NCBI RefSeq assembly: GCF_004348985.1
Contig: NZ_SMKW01000031.1
Coordinates: forward strand, 46,886-110,885
Reading direction: 5' to 3'
Length of the DNA: 64,000 nt
Source of the DNA: Saccharopolyspora elongata
GTDB taxonomy: Bacteria > Actinomycetota > Actinomycetes > Mycobacteriales > Pseudonocardiaceae
A program made the position numbers and the translations under genes. Positions 34,444 to 43,392 of the stretch are shown one piece after another; the stretch's first letter is position 1; each line of letters starts with the position of its first letter. Under the pieces are notes generated by a model. That model was not told where the DNA came from and searched no databases. It was given only the letters and a program-made list of their open reading frames with translations.

Positions 34444-36285
34444 GTGACCACGACGTTGTCCCGCCCACCCGATGATCTCGCGCCCGTCCAGGATGCCGCG
34501 GACCGCCACCGCTTGACCGCCCCGACCGGCATCGCCGCGCTCGGCCTGGACGCACTCGCTTCCACCGCCTACGGCCCCGAGGCGATCGTGTTGGCGCTGG
34601 CCGTGGCCGACGCCGCGGGCATCGGGTTCACGCTGCCGGTCACGCTCGCCATCGTCGGTCTGCTCGTGGTCCTGGTGATCTGCTACCGCCAGGTGATCCG
34701 GGCCTACCCCGACGGTGGCGGCGCGTACACCGTCGCGACCCACAACCTCGGTCCGCGCGCCGGCCGGATCGCCGCCGCCTCCCTCGTCGTCGACTACGTC
34801 CTCAACGTCGCGGTGTCCGTCGCCGCCGGCGTCGCCGCGCTGACGTCCGCCTTTCCCGCACTGCTGCCGTGGACGGTAGAGGTCGGCCTCGCCGTGCTCG
34901 CGCTCGTGACCGTGGTGAACCTGCGCGGGGTGGCCACCGGCGGCCGGGTCTTCGCGATACCGGCAGCGCTGTTCGTGCTCGCGGTCGGCGCGGTGATCGT
35001 CGCCGGCCTCCTGCGCGGCGAGCCCCTCTCACCAATGCCAGCCCCGAGCCAGCCGGAGATCACCGAGTCCGTCGGTGTGCTGCTCATCCTCGCCGCCTTC
35101 GCCAACGGCTGCGCGGCGCTGACCGGCATCGAAGCGATCGCCAACGCCACCCCGTCCTTCCGCGCGCCTCGGGCGAAACGCGCCCGCCGCGCCGAAGCGG
35201 CCCTCGGAGCGGTACTTGGAATCCTGCTCATCGGGCTGGCCGCGCTGGTCGAGCGCTTCGACGCCCGGCCCACCGACGGGCGGACCCTGCTGTCGTTGCT
35301 CACCGAAGGCGCGCTGGGCACCGGATTCGGGTACGTCGCGGTGCAGTTGCTCACCGTCGTGCTGCTGGCGCTGGCCGCCAACACCTCCTACGGCGGGCTT
35401 CCGGTCCTGCTGGCCAGGTTGTCCTCCGACAGCCTGCTCCCGCACATCTTCGGCCTGCGCGCCGACCGACAGGTCTACCGCCAGGGCATCCTCGCGCTGT
35501 CCGTGGTCGCCGGGGTGTTGCTGGTGTTCTCCGGCGGGCAGGTGACCACCCTGGTTCCGCTGTTCGCCATCGGCGTGTTCGTCGGATTCACCCTGTCCCA
35601 AGCCGGAATGGTGCGGCACTGGCTGCGGGAAAAGGGTCGCGGCTGGCAGGCCAGGCTCGCGCTGGCCGCGATCGGCGCGACGCTGACCGCTGCGGCCGCA
35701 CTCGTGATCACCGCGGAGAAGTTCTTCGACGGTGCCTGGTTGATCGTGCTCATCATTCCCCTGCTGGTGCTGGGCTTCAGCGCGGTGCACCGCGGCTACG
35801 ACCGCATCGGCGAGAAGATCGGCACGAACACCCTGCCGGAACGGCCCCAACGCGCCGGAAGCGCAGTGATCGTGCCCGTCACCGGGATGTCCCGGCTGAC
35901 TTCGGAATGCCTCACCACCGCGCTGTCCATGGGCCGCGATGTCGTCGCCGTCCACGTGACCTTCCCGGACGAACTCGACGAAGCGCGGGAAATCCTGCGC
36001 AAATGGCACGCGTGGCGCCCCGAAGTCCCGTTGGTGTGCTGGAATCCCGGCGCCGGGAGCTCGGCCCGAGCATCGTCGACTACGTGCTCTCCCGCGACGA
36101 AGAGCGCATCATCGTGCTCATCGGCGAACTCCGACCCCACCCCCGGTGGCAACGGGTTCTCACGAATCACCGCGGCGCGGTCATCGCCAGATCCGTCAAC
36201 CGCCACACCAATGCGGCCGTCTGCCGCCTCCACCTCAAACTCACCCCGTGAGCCCGGGCAGCCCCCAGAAACCGCGCTGCGGTGA
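34444..36285 (+). CDS. APC-superfamily transporter with frameshifted C-terminus
   Basis: 613 residues as read, from GTG 34444 (34435 possible). The N-terminal 12-TM APC region is intact (GLDALASTAYGPEAIVLALA near residue 33; TSYGGLPVLLARLSSDS). A soluble C-terminal domain begins after about residue 470. At 36034-36036 one base seems missing: the frame turns into Ser/Pro/Thr-rich noise, while the +1 frame continues sensibly (VLESRRRELGPSIVDYVLSR, DEERIIVLIGELRPHPRWQR) and ends at 36251. Similar proteins are amino-acid or K+ permeases. Transport may survive and the cytosolic domain is lost. A sequencing indel is possible. Confidence 0.8.
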   Translation: MTTTLSRPPDDLAPVQDAADRHRLTAPTGIAALGLDALASTAYGPEAIVLALAVADAAGIGFTLPVTLAIVGLLVVLVICYRQVIRAYPDGGGAYTVATHNLGPRAGRIAAASLVVDYVLNVAVSVAAGVAALTSAFPALLPWTVEVGLAVLALVTVVNLRGVATGGRVFAIPAALFVLAVGAVIVAGLLRGEPLSPMPAPSQPEITESVGVLLILAAFANGCAALTGIEAIANATPSFRAPRAKRARRAEAALGAVLGILLIGLAALVERFDARPTDGRTLLSLLTEGALGTGFGYVAVQLLTVVLLALAANTSYGGLPVLLARLSSDSLLPHIFGLRADRQVYRQGILALSVVAGVLLVFSGGQVTTLVPLFAIGVFVGFTLSQAGMVRHWLREKGRGWQARLALAAIGATLTAAAALVITAEKFFDGAWLIVLIIPLLVLGFSAVHRGYDRIGEKIGTNTLPERPQRAGSAVIVPVTGMSRLTSECLTTALSMGRDVVAVHVTFPDELDEAREILRKWHAWRPEVPLVCWNPGAGSSARASSTTCSPATKSASSCSSANSDPTPGGNGFSRITAARSSPDPSTATPMRPSAASTSNSPREPGQPPETALR

Positions 36286-36476
36286 ACCGGTCAGACGGTG
36301 CGGCGGGAGCGGGCCTGACCCCCCCGAGGACCACGGCGATCAACCCCAGCACCAGGGCCACGGCGTGTGGCGCGACTCCGTCTTCCTGGAACGCCGCCGC
36401 GCCTGCGACGACAGCTGACCTCGACCAAACCCGGCTGAACGAAACCGGCAAGCCGTGACAGGCGCGAGGAGACCTG

Positions 36477-36498
36477 ACCCCGTAGTCGGGTACAGGGT
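36477..36498 (+). promoter_or_regulatory. mer-type operator dyad
   Basis: ACCCCGTA-6 nt-TACAGGGT, with 7 of 8 arm bases paired, sits 13 nt before the truncated merR ATG. MerR operators show the same ACTCCGTA/TACGGAGT layout in an over-spaced promoter. Confidence 0.6.
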
Positions 36499-36510
36499 TG
36501 AGGATGGGGT

Positions 36511-36633
36511 ATGCGCAGCGGAGAGGTGGCCGGGGTGAACGTGCAGACCCTGCGGTACTACGAGCGACGTGGGCTGACTCCCCAGCCGGTGGAACCCGGT
36601 CACCGCAGTGGTATTCGTCGGCGCGCGAGCTGA
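36511..36633 (+). pseudogene. MerR-family regulator, N-terminal fragment
   Basis: The frame of 40 codons reads EVAGVNVQTLRYYERRGLTP, the DNA-binding helix-turn-helix of MerR-type mercury regulators. Homology ends at about HRSG, after which the frame stops. The metal-binding half (Cys82, Cys117, Cys126 equivalents) is missing. It directly joins the MerB-like tail. Confidence 0.65.
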
Positions 36634-36799
36634 CGGCCCATCCGCCGAGACCTGCTGCGACTACCTCAACGTGTTCATTGACCGACACCAAGCCAACACG
36701 TGGATCCAAGCGCACCCCCACGTTCCAGGCGAGGTCCTGACGCCCGCGGAGGCCGAACTGCTCGGCCAGAGGATCTTCGGCGATCTGCTGGCCGAATAG
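36608..36799 (+). pseudogene. Alkylmercury lyase (MerB), C-terminal fragment
   Basis: The second frame (CCDYLNVFIDRHQANTWIQA, then HPHVPGEVLTPAEAELLGQR and IFGDLLAE, about 36650-36799) has the MerB tail pattern C-x3-(H/N)-x-F-x5-A-x2-W-x3-H. The N-terminal two thirds, including the first catalytic Cys, are absent. Together with the operator and MerR start it marks a mercury-resistance locus collapsed by one deletion. Confidence 0.55.
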
Positions 36800-36820
36800 G
36801 TGCAGCCAGCGCCGTCGGTT

Positions 36821-38014
36821 TCAGGAGATGTCGCCGTAGAAGACGTGTTCCGGGTGCGGGTGGCTGAGGAAGTCGTGGTGCGAGATCTCCCAGCCGTACG
36901 CACCGGCGTGGCTGAACGCCAACACGTCGCCGACCCGAACTCGCGGCACCGGTACGTCGCGAGCGAGCACGTCCTTGGGGGTGCACAGCTCACCGACCAC
37001 GGTGACCCGTGCATCACGCAGCTCCGGGCGTGGGGCGCTCGACGACCACTGCTCCACCGGCAGCACGGTGAACGGGTGGCTGTGCTGCCAGGACACCGGG
37101 AGCCGGAAGTGGTGGGTGCCGCCGCGCACCAGCACGTAGTCCACGCCGTGGTTGCGCTTCACGTCGAGCACTTCGACCGCGTACCGACCGGATTCAGCGA
37201 CCAGGTAGCGGCCGCATTCGAAGTCGATCTCTCGCAGGTGGTCCGGGAACCCGGCGACCACGGCGGGCAGTTCGCGGGCGAAGTGCGGCCAGTCGAACTG
37301 GCCGTCCAGGTCGGCGTAGTTCACCCCGATCCCGCCACCGACGTTGAGCACCTCGCACCGCATCCCGAACTCGCGCTCCCACCCCGACACCGTGCGCCGG
37401 TAGTACTGCAGGAGTTCCAGATGTGCTGGTGCGGACAGGTTGTTGGACAGCGAGTGCAGGTGGAAGCCGACCATCCGCACCCCGGGTAGGGCCCGCGCCG
37501 TCGCGATGGCGTCGGGCAGGTCCTCTTCGGAGATCCCGAACTGGGTGGGGCGTCCGGCCATCGCCAGCGTCGCGTTCGGGAACGGGCCGGCGAGGTTGAC
37601 CCGCAGCAGCACGTCCGCGGTCAGCCCGAGCCGGGTTGCGGCTTCTGAGATCCGGTGCAGTTCCAGCACGCTCTCCGCGTGCAGGCGGGTGACGTCATGG
37701 ACGAGGGCTTGCTCGATCTCCACCGGTGTCTTGGCCGGGCCACCGAAGATCACCGGGATCTCCGAGCCGATCGCACGCGCTTTGCCCAGTTCACCGCCGG
37801 ACGCGACCTCGAACCCGGCGACCAGCGGCGCCAGGGCGCGCAACAGCCGGGCAGCGCTGTTGGCCTTCATCGCGTAGAACATCCGGCACCGCGGCGGCAG
37901 CGATTCCACGACGATCCGGACGTGTTCGGTGAGTCGATCGAGGTCGTAGGCGAACAGGCACACCGGTTCACCACCGACGCGGTCCTGCACGAGTTTCGCC
38001 AGTTGGTCAGTCAT
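36821..38014 (-). CDS. sbnH: SbnH-type PLP decarboxylase (siderophore cluster)
   Basis: 397 residues, a fold-III PLP decarboxylase like SbnH/DAP decarboxylases. It has FYAMKANS with Schiff-base Lys50, GFEVASGGELGKARA near 94-108, HLHSLSNN, the phosphate-binding GGGIGVNYADL, and GELCTPKDVL with the conserved Cys near 350. In staphyloferrin B biosynthesis SbnH decarboxylates the citryl-diaminopropionate intermediate. The ATG at 38014 overlaps the sbnG-like stop by 4 nt. It is the last gene of the operon. Only its position and family assign it; substrate needs biochemistry. Confidence 0.88.
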   Translation of the reverse strand: MTDQLAKLVQDRVGGEPVCLFAYDLDRLTEHVRIVVESLPPRCRMFYAMKANSAARLLRALAPLVAGFEVASGGELGKARAIGSEIPVIFGGPAKTPVEIEQALVHDVTRLHAESVLELHRISEAATRLGLTADVLLRVNLAGPFPNATLAMAGRPTQFGISEEDLPDAIATARALPGVRMVGFHLHSLSNNLSAPAHLELLQYYRRTVSGWEREFGMRCEVLNVGGGIGVNYADLDGQFDWPHFARELPAVVAGFPDHLREIDFECGRYLVAESGRYAVEVLDVKRNHGVDYVLVRGGTHHFRLPVSWQHSHPFTVLPVEQWSSSAPRPELRDARVTVVGELCTPKDVLARDVPVPRVRVGDVLAFSHAGAYGWEISHHDFLSHPHPEHVFYGDIS

Positions 38015-38781
38015 GAGCTCCCCCGGTGCTGATCGAGGTGCGCGCGCAGCGTCCGAGCGGCCAGGCCGCGTTCTTCGCCGAGCACGAAGGCGCGCACACC
38101 GGCGACTTGCCACTGCTCGTGATCCTCGCGGGTCCGCGGGATCGCGCAGAACGGCACGCCCTGCGCCTCGCACGTGGCATGCACCCGTTCGAGCGCGTCG
38201 CGGACCTTCGGGTGCCGGGTTTGCCACGGCACACCGTAGGACTGGGACAGGTCGGCGGCGCCTTCCAGCACCAGATCGACTCCCCCGCCGGCGAGGATCG
38301 AGGACAGCTCATCGACGCCTTCGGCGTCTTCGATCATCGCGATGACCATGATCTCCTCGTTGGCGTGACGGACGTACTCGGTCAGCTCGATGCGCCCGAA
38401 ACCAGGCACCCGCCCGCCGTTGAGACTGCGCATGCCCTCCGGTGCATAGCGGGCGGCGCGGATCGCCACGTCGACGTCGGCTCTGCTCCGGACGTGTGGC
38501 ACGACCACCCCCAGCGCGCCCGCGTCGAGTGCGCGCAGGATCGCGCCTGGATCGGCTTCCGGGACGCGGACGACGGCGACCAGGTCGACGGCTTCGGCGG
38601 CGCGGATGAGGTTCTCCAGCTGCTGCGGGTCGACGAGGCTGTGCTCGGTGTCGAGGATGACGAAGTCGTACCCGGCGCAGCCGATCATCTCCACCATCGT
38701 CGGCGACGGGATCGAGCAGAACAGTCCGTAGCTCTGGTCGCTCCCGGCGAGCCGTTCCTTGAACGTGTTGCGCTTCAGCAC
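38011..38781 (-). CDS. sbnG: SbnG-type aldolase/citrate synthase (HpcH/HpaI fold)
   Basis: 256 residues. The HpcH/HpaI signatures are FVILDTEHSLVDPQQLENLI near 40-59, RVPEADPGAILRALDAGALG, MIEDAEGVDELSSIL near 149-163 and VDLVLEGAADLSQSYG. SbnG makes citrate from oxaloacetate and acetyl-CoA for staphyloferrin B. The GTG start at 38781 overlaps the upstream NIS synthetase by 7 nt. The frame could be read further upstream, but that sequence is shadow of the IucA/C gene. Confidence 0.85.
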   Translation of the reverse strand: MLKRNTFKERLAGSDQSYGLFCSIPSPTMVEMIGCAGYDFVILDTEHSLVDPQQLENLIRAAEAVDLVAVVRVPEADPGAILRALDAGALGVVVPHVRSRADVDVAIRAARYAPEGMRSLNGGRVPGFGRIELTEYVRHANEEIMVIAMIEDAEGVDELSSILAGGGVDLVLEGAADLSQSYGVPWQTRHPKVRDALERVHATCEAQGVPFCAIPRTREDHEQWQVAGVRAFVLGEERGLAARTLRAHLDQHRGSS

Positions 38782-40538
38782 CGGTCCACCTCCGCGAGCG
38801 GGTTCGGCACGGTGTGCAGCCGGAGTTCGGTGTCCGGCAGCAGCCGGCGGGTGGTCAGCTTCTCCACCTCGATGGTCGGGGTGAACACGTCGAACAGCGC
38901 GAAGCGGTCGGCCAGCTCGGCGAACCGCTGCTGGTAGGCGCGGATCTCGTCGCACACCAGTTGCCAGAAGCGCCGCTCTGGGAGCTCGCAGCGGTCCGCG
39001 AGGAAGATGGCGAGTTCGCCGAGGTTGATGAAGAAGAACGCGTCGAGCAGGAAGTCGGTGACCAGGCCGAGCTCGTCGGTTTCGACGAACGAGTTGCGGT
39101 TCTGGTGGTGCGCCGGTGTTCCAGCCAGTTCCGGGCACCGCTGCGGCTCGGCGAGGTGGGCGCGGGAGAACCGCACTCCGTCGTGGAAGTCCTTCAGCGC
39201 CACTCTGGTGGGCACACCGTTGTCGTGCACCAGCACCATGTTCTGAGCGTGGGATTCCAGTGCGATGCCGTGCCTGCACAGCAGGTGTACCAGGGGCAGG
39301 ACGCTCACCTTGACCATCCGCCGAACCCATTCCTCGACACCGAGGGCGCGTACCCACGGATCGATCAGTGGCGTGCCGTCGACTTGGCACGCGGTCAGTC
39401 CGGTGAAGGGCACCGCGCGCTCCCCCGGCTCCAGGTGCGAGTGCAGGCTCTCCCGCCAGATGCAGGCCAATGCTCCGTAGGTGTCCGCCTGCAGCAGCCC
39501 TGATTCCGGGATCACCGCCACGCCGAGCTCTTCTCCGAGCAAGATCGGGCGCAGCTCCTCGCGCAGGAAGTCATCATCGGCGACGACCTCCCGCAGCCAG
39601 TCGGTGATGCGCGGCGCGTTGCGCACGGTGTGCGCGGCCAACCCGCGGCTCGTCGAGGTGTTCACGATGGACATCGACAGCTTCAGGTAAGGCCGCTGCG
39701 GATCGTCCCAGCAGGCCAAGGTGCGGATCGACTGCTGCGCACCGAAGTCGTGCGGATCGGTGCCGAGCGGGATCAGGTCGCCGCGGCTGAGCTGTTCGGC
39801 GAATGCCCGGGCGATCCGCTCCCGCCACTGCCACGGGTGCACCGGGACCAGCACGTAGTCGCCCGGATCGTGCCCGGTCTCCTCGATGCGGTGGTGGAAT
39901 TCCGCTGCCGCCGAACCGAGGTGCCTGGGCACGTACTGGTCGTCGACCGATGCGGACGCGCTGACTTCGGTGATGCTGCGGTGCGCGGCCAACCACAGCG
40001 GGCGCACCGGATTGGCGAACTCCGGCCCGAAGGCGATGTTGTCCGCCGCGTCGAACCCGAGCCGCGACTTGTACGTCGGGTGGTAGCGGTGGCCATCGGT
40101 GATGGCCGACTCCAGGGTGTCGTAGTCCGCAGTGGACAGATCAGTTCGCCGCTCGGTGCGGACGTATTCCGACAGCGCGTCCTTGAACAGGGTTTCTTCC
40201 AGCTCGCGCGCGAATCCCGTGAGGTATTCGGCGTCTGCGTCCAGTGAGTCGCGCACTTCGGTCAGGAACAGCGTGATCGACTCTGCCTCGCAGTCGCCAC
40301 GCCGAACCGGCGCGACGAGGCCCACGCGGCCGAAACCGAACCGGCGCACCGTGCGGAAGGAATAGCGGACCTCGGCACCGGTCGCGTCCACGCCGTCGAC
40401 GAAGTGATCGTCGCCGTCCTGCCGGGTCTTCAGCGCGCCTTCGTACACCAGGGACTCCACCAGCTGGCGGAACACCCGGCGCCGCACGGTCCGGAAGCTC
40501 GGCGCGGTCAGTGCCGCCTGCACCAGCTCCGCAGTCAT
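38775..40538 (-). CDS. sbnF: IucA/IucC-family NIS synthetase (SbnF position)
   Basis: 587 residues. NIS synthetase motifs are HRYHPTYKSRLGF near residue 150, VPVHPWQWRERI, QSIRTLACW, KLSMSIVNTSTSRGL, ESHAQNMVLV and FHDGVRF. It uses ATP to condense a carboxylate with an amine. A 1-nt stop-start overlap (TGATG) with the previous gene shows coupling. The SbnF label follows gene order; which of C, E or F chemistry it performs cannot be told from sequence alone. Confidence 0.9.
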   Translation of the reverse strand: MTAELVQAALTAPSFRTVRRRVFRQLVESLVYEGALKTRQDGDDHFVDGVDATGAEVRYSFRTVRRFGFGRVGLVAPVRRGDCEAESITLFLTEVRDSLDADAEYLTGFARELEETLFKDALSEYVRTERRTDLSTADYDTLESAITDGHRYHPTYKSRLGFDAADNIAFGPEFANPVRPLWLAAHRSITEVSASASVDDQYVPRHLGSAAAEFHHRIEETGHDPGDYVLVPVHPWQWRERIARAFAEQLSRGDLIPLGTDPHDFGAQQSIRTLACWDDPQRPYLKLSMSIVNTSTSRGLAAHTVRNAPRITDWLREVVADDDFLREELRPILLGEELGVAVIPESGLLQADTYGALACIWRESLHSHLEPGERAVPFTGLTACQVDGTPLIDPWVRALGVEEWVRRMVKVSVLPLVHLLCRHGIALESHAQNMVLVHDNGVPTRVALKDFHDGVRFSRAHLAEPQRCPELAGTPAHHQNRNSFVETDELGLVTDFLLDAFFFINLGELAIFLADRCELPERRFWQLVCDEIRAYQQRFAELADRFALFDVFTPTIEVEKLTTRRLLPDTELRLHTVPNPLAEVDRC

Positions 40539-42178
40539 CAGCTCACCTCGTGAATCGGGTTGGGGACGTCGACGAAGAGCGGGCGTTCGCCGCGCTCGGC
40601 GAACCGGCTGAGCAGGTTCGCCTTGGCCGGCAGCACCGGGGCTTCCAGCAGCTCAGCGGCATACCGGCCGGGGCACTGGCGCAAGAAGTCCCGCACCACC
40701 GACCACAACAGCCGCTCGCCTGCTGGCGTGAAGCGGCCCAGCACCGCGACCAGGTGGCCGAGGTGGTTGGTGACGAAGTGGTAGCGCAGGCGCATCCACG
40801 CTTCGGCATCGTCGTAGAGAACCGGGCTGTCCGGCGGCACGATCCCTGCCCGCACCCGGTCGCGGCTGGCGCTGGTGCCTTCCATGTCGCGCACGAAGAA
40901 CCACCGCGGCCAGCCGTCCTCGACGTGCAGCAGGGTGTTCTGCACGTGCGCCTCGAAACTGATGCCGTGGTCGGTGAACACCGCGAGCAGCGGCCCCAGG
41001 GAGATCCGCAGGTACTCCCGGAGCCAGTCCGCGACGTGCTCGGGCGACAGTGGTCCTGCCTTTGCTACGAGATCTACCAGCGCGGGAGCGCGCCCGTCGA
41101 GCCGGTCTTCCAGGAGTGCGGCGAGCACCCTCGGGGCGACCTCCGAACCGGCGAGCGGATTTCGCCGGAACAGCACCGCGAAATCCGCGGCCAGGTCACC
41201 GACGGCCCCGGGGTCGACGGTTCGGTAGCCGGTCTCCGGTAGCACCTCGAACCCCTCGTGCCGCCAACGGCTCGCCGCGTCGCAGAGCAGGCGACCGGCG
41301 TCGGCAGCGCGGCGCAGGTGCTCGACCGGGTTGTTGCGGACGAAGTTGGTGATGCGCACGTGCAGCGGCAGCTTCCACGCCGTCGCGAAACCCGGTGCGC
41401 ACACCGTGCGCACCGAGGACGTCGCGTACACCTCCTCCCCCAGCGGGCCGAGTGGCACGATCCGTCCTGCGTCCACCAGCGCGGCGACCTGCGGCTGCCG
41501 CTGGAGGTAGTCCGCCTGCCACGGGTGCACCGGGAGCAGTTCGTAGTCGGACTGGTCGGTGCCCAGCGCGGCGCGGGACTTCTCCTCCACCTCTGCCGGG
41601 ATCCAGGGCCCGTCTGCCACCCGGTCCTCCAGCAGCAGATCAGGCGCTACCGCCCAGTGGTGCAGCTGGAACCGCGCACCGAGTTCCGGACCGTAACGGG
41701 CCAGTTCGTCGTCGCTGAAGCCCTCCGCGCTCTTGGGCGTCGGATGGAACGGGTGCCCCAGCAGTAGCGACTGCTCGGCGTCTCGGGTGATCTCCGCCGG
41801 GGAGACGGGGCTCGGGCGCTGCTCACGGGCCAGGTAGCGCGCCGCCCTCGCGACGCTGTTGGCGACCTGGCGGCAGAATTTCTCCGCCGCGCCAGGTGGT
41901 GTCTCGACGCCGTGCTGGGTGAGTTCCCCGGCGATCAACGACACGAGCTCCTCGTGGTCGACCGGAACGAGACTGCCGTCGGCGAGTTCCCGGAACACCT
42001 CGGGCCCGTAGGCGTGGTGGCCGGCTTCGGAGCGGTACCGCACCTCGGTCCGCAGCACGCCGTCGGCGCTGCGCAGGGGCACCCGCAACGCCTCAGGACC
42101 CACCTCGCCGCCGATTTCCCGCACCAGCGCGTTGAGCAGGCGCTGTCGCGCTGCAGCGCGTGCCAGAACTTCGTTCAC
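40538..42178 (-). CDS. sbnE: IucA/IucC-family NIS synthetase (SbnE position)
   Basis: 546 residues from GTG 42178, which overlaps the MFS stop by 4 nt. The motif set is complete: GHPFHPTPKSAEGF near residue 142, LLPVHPWQADYLQ, SSVRTVCAP, KLPLHVRITNFVRNNP, EAHVQNTLLHV and RDMEGTS. The upstream frame contains only shadow sequence. It condenses citrate or an intermediate with diaminopropionate or its derivative. Confidence 0.9.
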   Translation of the reverse strand: MNEVLARAAARQRLLNALVREIGGEVGPEALRVPLRSADGVLRTEVRYRSEAGHHAYGPEVFRELADGSLVPVDHEELVSLIAGELTQHGVETPPGAAEKFCRQVANSVARAARYLAREQRPSPVSPAEITRDAEQSLLLGHPFHPTPKSAEGFSDDELARYGPELGARFQLHHWAVAPDLLLEDRVADGPWIPAEVEEKSRAALGTDQSDYELLPVHPWQADYLQRQPQVAALVDAGRIVPLGPLGEEVYATSSVRTVCAPGFATAWKLPLHVRITNFVRNNPVEHLRRAADAGRLLCDAASRWRHEGFEVLPETGYRTVDPGAVGDLAADFAVLFRRNPLAGSEVAPRVLAALLEDRLDGRAPALVDLVAKAGPLSPEHVADWLREYLRISLGPLLAVFTDHGISFEAHVQNTLLHVEDGWPRWFFVRDMEGTSASRDRVRAGIVPPDSPVLYDDAEAWMRLRYHFVTNHLGHLVAVLGRFTPAGERLLWSVVRDFLRQCPGRYAAELLEAPVLPAKANLLSRFAERGERPLFVDVPNPIHEVS

Positions 42179-43392
42179 TGCAACACCTTTTCGCGAGTTC
42201 CATACTGCCGGACGTATTCCGCACCGGATTTCGGACGACCCACCACGGCCAGCAGCGCGGCCACTCCCAGCAGCGCACCGATCAGGGAGAACACCGCCGC
42301 GGGCGGCAGCAGGACCGCCAAGGCCGCGCCCGCGAGCGGTCCGAGCACCTGGCCGAGGTCGAGCAACCCGGTGCTGAAGCCGAAGGCGGTGCCGGACCAC
42401 CGGTCCGGGACCTGGCGGGCGCTCACGTGCAGGACCGACTGCACGAGCGCGGCGAAGCAGAAGCCCTGCACCACCCGCAGCGGTACCAGCATTTCCACGC
42501 TCGCCACCGCCTGCACTGCCACCGCGAGCCCGCAAACCGCCGCAGCTGCGGCGAAACCCGAGTGAGCGGGGCGGACGTCGTTGCGGCGCCCCCACCAAGG
42601 GCTTCCGACGCACGACGCCAGCCAGGTCACGGCCTGCAGCACGCCGACCCAGGTCGTCGCGCCGGCCACCGAACCGGTCACGCGCTCGACGTGCGGCGCG
42701 AACACCACCACCAGTGCGTAGATCGCGGACTGGGCGGCGAGCCCGGCCAGCAACATCGAACGACTCTCCCCCGATCGCAGCAAGATCCCACCCACGACCA
42801 GTGCGGATCGGCGTTGCGGGGCGTCGCCCGGTGGTTCGGTCAGCAAAACGGCAGCGAGCACGCTGGACAGCACGAGCATGCCGGCTACCACCGCGAACAA
42901 CGGGCCGAACCCGAACCGTCCGGCGAGCAGTCCGCCCACCAGCGGTCCGAGCAGCGACCCTGCCGCGGTCGCACCGAACAAGGCACCAAGTGCACGGCCA
43001 CGGCGGTTGGTCGCTGCCACGGTGTTCGCATACGCGGCAGTCGCGCTGACCACACCGCCGCACGCGCCCTGCAGCAGTCGGCACGCCAGGAACTCACCCG
43101 GGGTGCTCGCCAAGGCCATGAGCCCGATGGCCAGACCCAGGCCGACGTGCGCGCGCACCACCATCGCCTTGCGGCCGAAACGGTCGCCGACCCACCCCCA
43201 CAGCGGTCCGCTGATCAGCTGCACCACCGCCGGGGCGGCCAGCGAAACCGCTGTCCACCAGGGAATTTCGGATTCCGGGGTACCCAGGCGGGCCAGGTAG
43301 AAGGGCAGCAGCGGCACCACGATCGTGAGGCCCGCGGTCGCCGCGAACTGCCCCGAGCACAGGACGGCGAACGTCCGGACGGACGATCGCAT
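42175..43392 (-). CDS. sbnD: MFS exporter (SbnD position)
   Basis: 405 residues, 12 hydrophobic helices. The A-motif GWVGDRFGRKAMVV lies near residues 66-79, and RLLQGACGGVVSATAAYANT near 105-124 resembles the drug-H+ antiporter C-motif. It lies between NIS genes exactly where S. aureus has the staphyloferrin B exporter SbnD. It overlaps neighbours by 1 and 4 nt. Confidence 0.87.
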   Translation of the reverse strand: MRSSVRTFAVLCSGQFAATAGLTIVVPLLPFYLARLGTPESEIPWWTAVSLAAPAVVQLISGPLWGWVGDRFGRKAMVVRAHVGLGLAIGLMALASTPGEFLACRLLQGACGGVVSATAAYANTVAATNRRGRALGALFGATAAGSLLGPLVGGLLAGRFGFGPLFAVVAGMLVLSSVLAAVLLTEPPGDAPQRRSALVVGGILLRSGESRSMLLAGLAAQSAIYALVVVFAPHVERVTGSVAGATTWVGVLQAVTWLASCVGSPWWGRRNDVRPAHSGFAAAAAVCGLAVAVQAVASVEMLVPLRVVQGFCFAALVQSVLHVSARQVPDRWSGTAFGFSTGLLDLGQVLGPLAGAALAVLLPPAAVFSLIGALLGVAALLAVVGRPKSGAEYVRQYGTREKVLQ

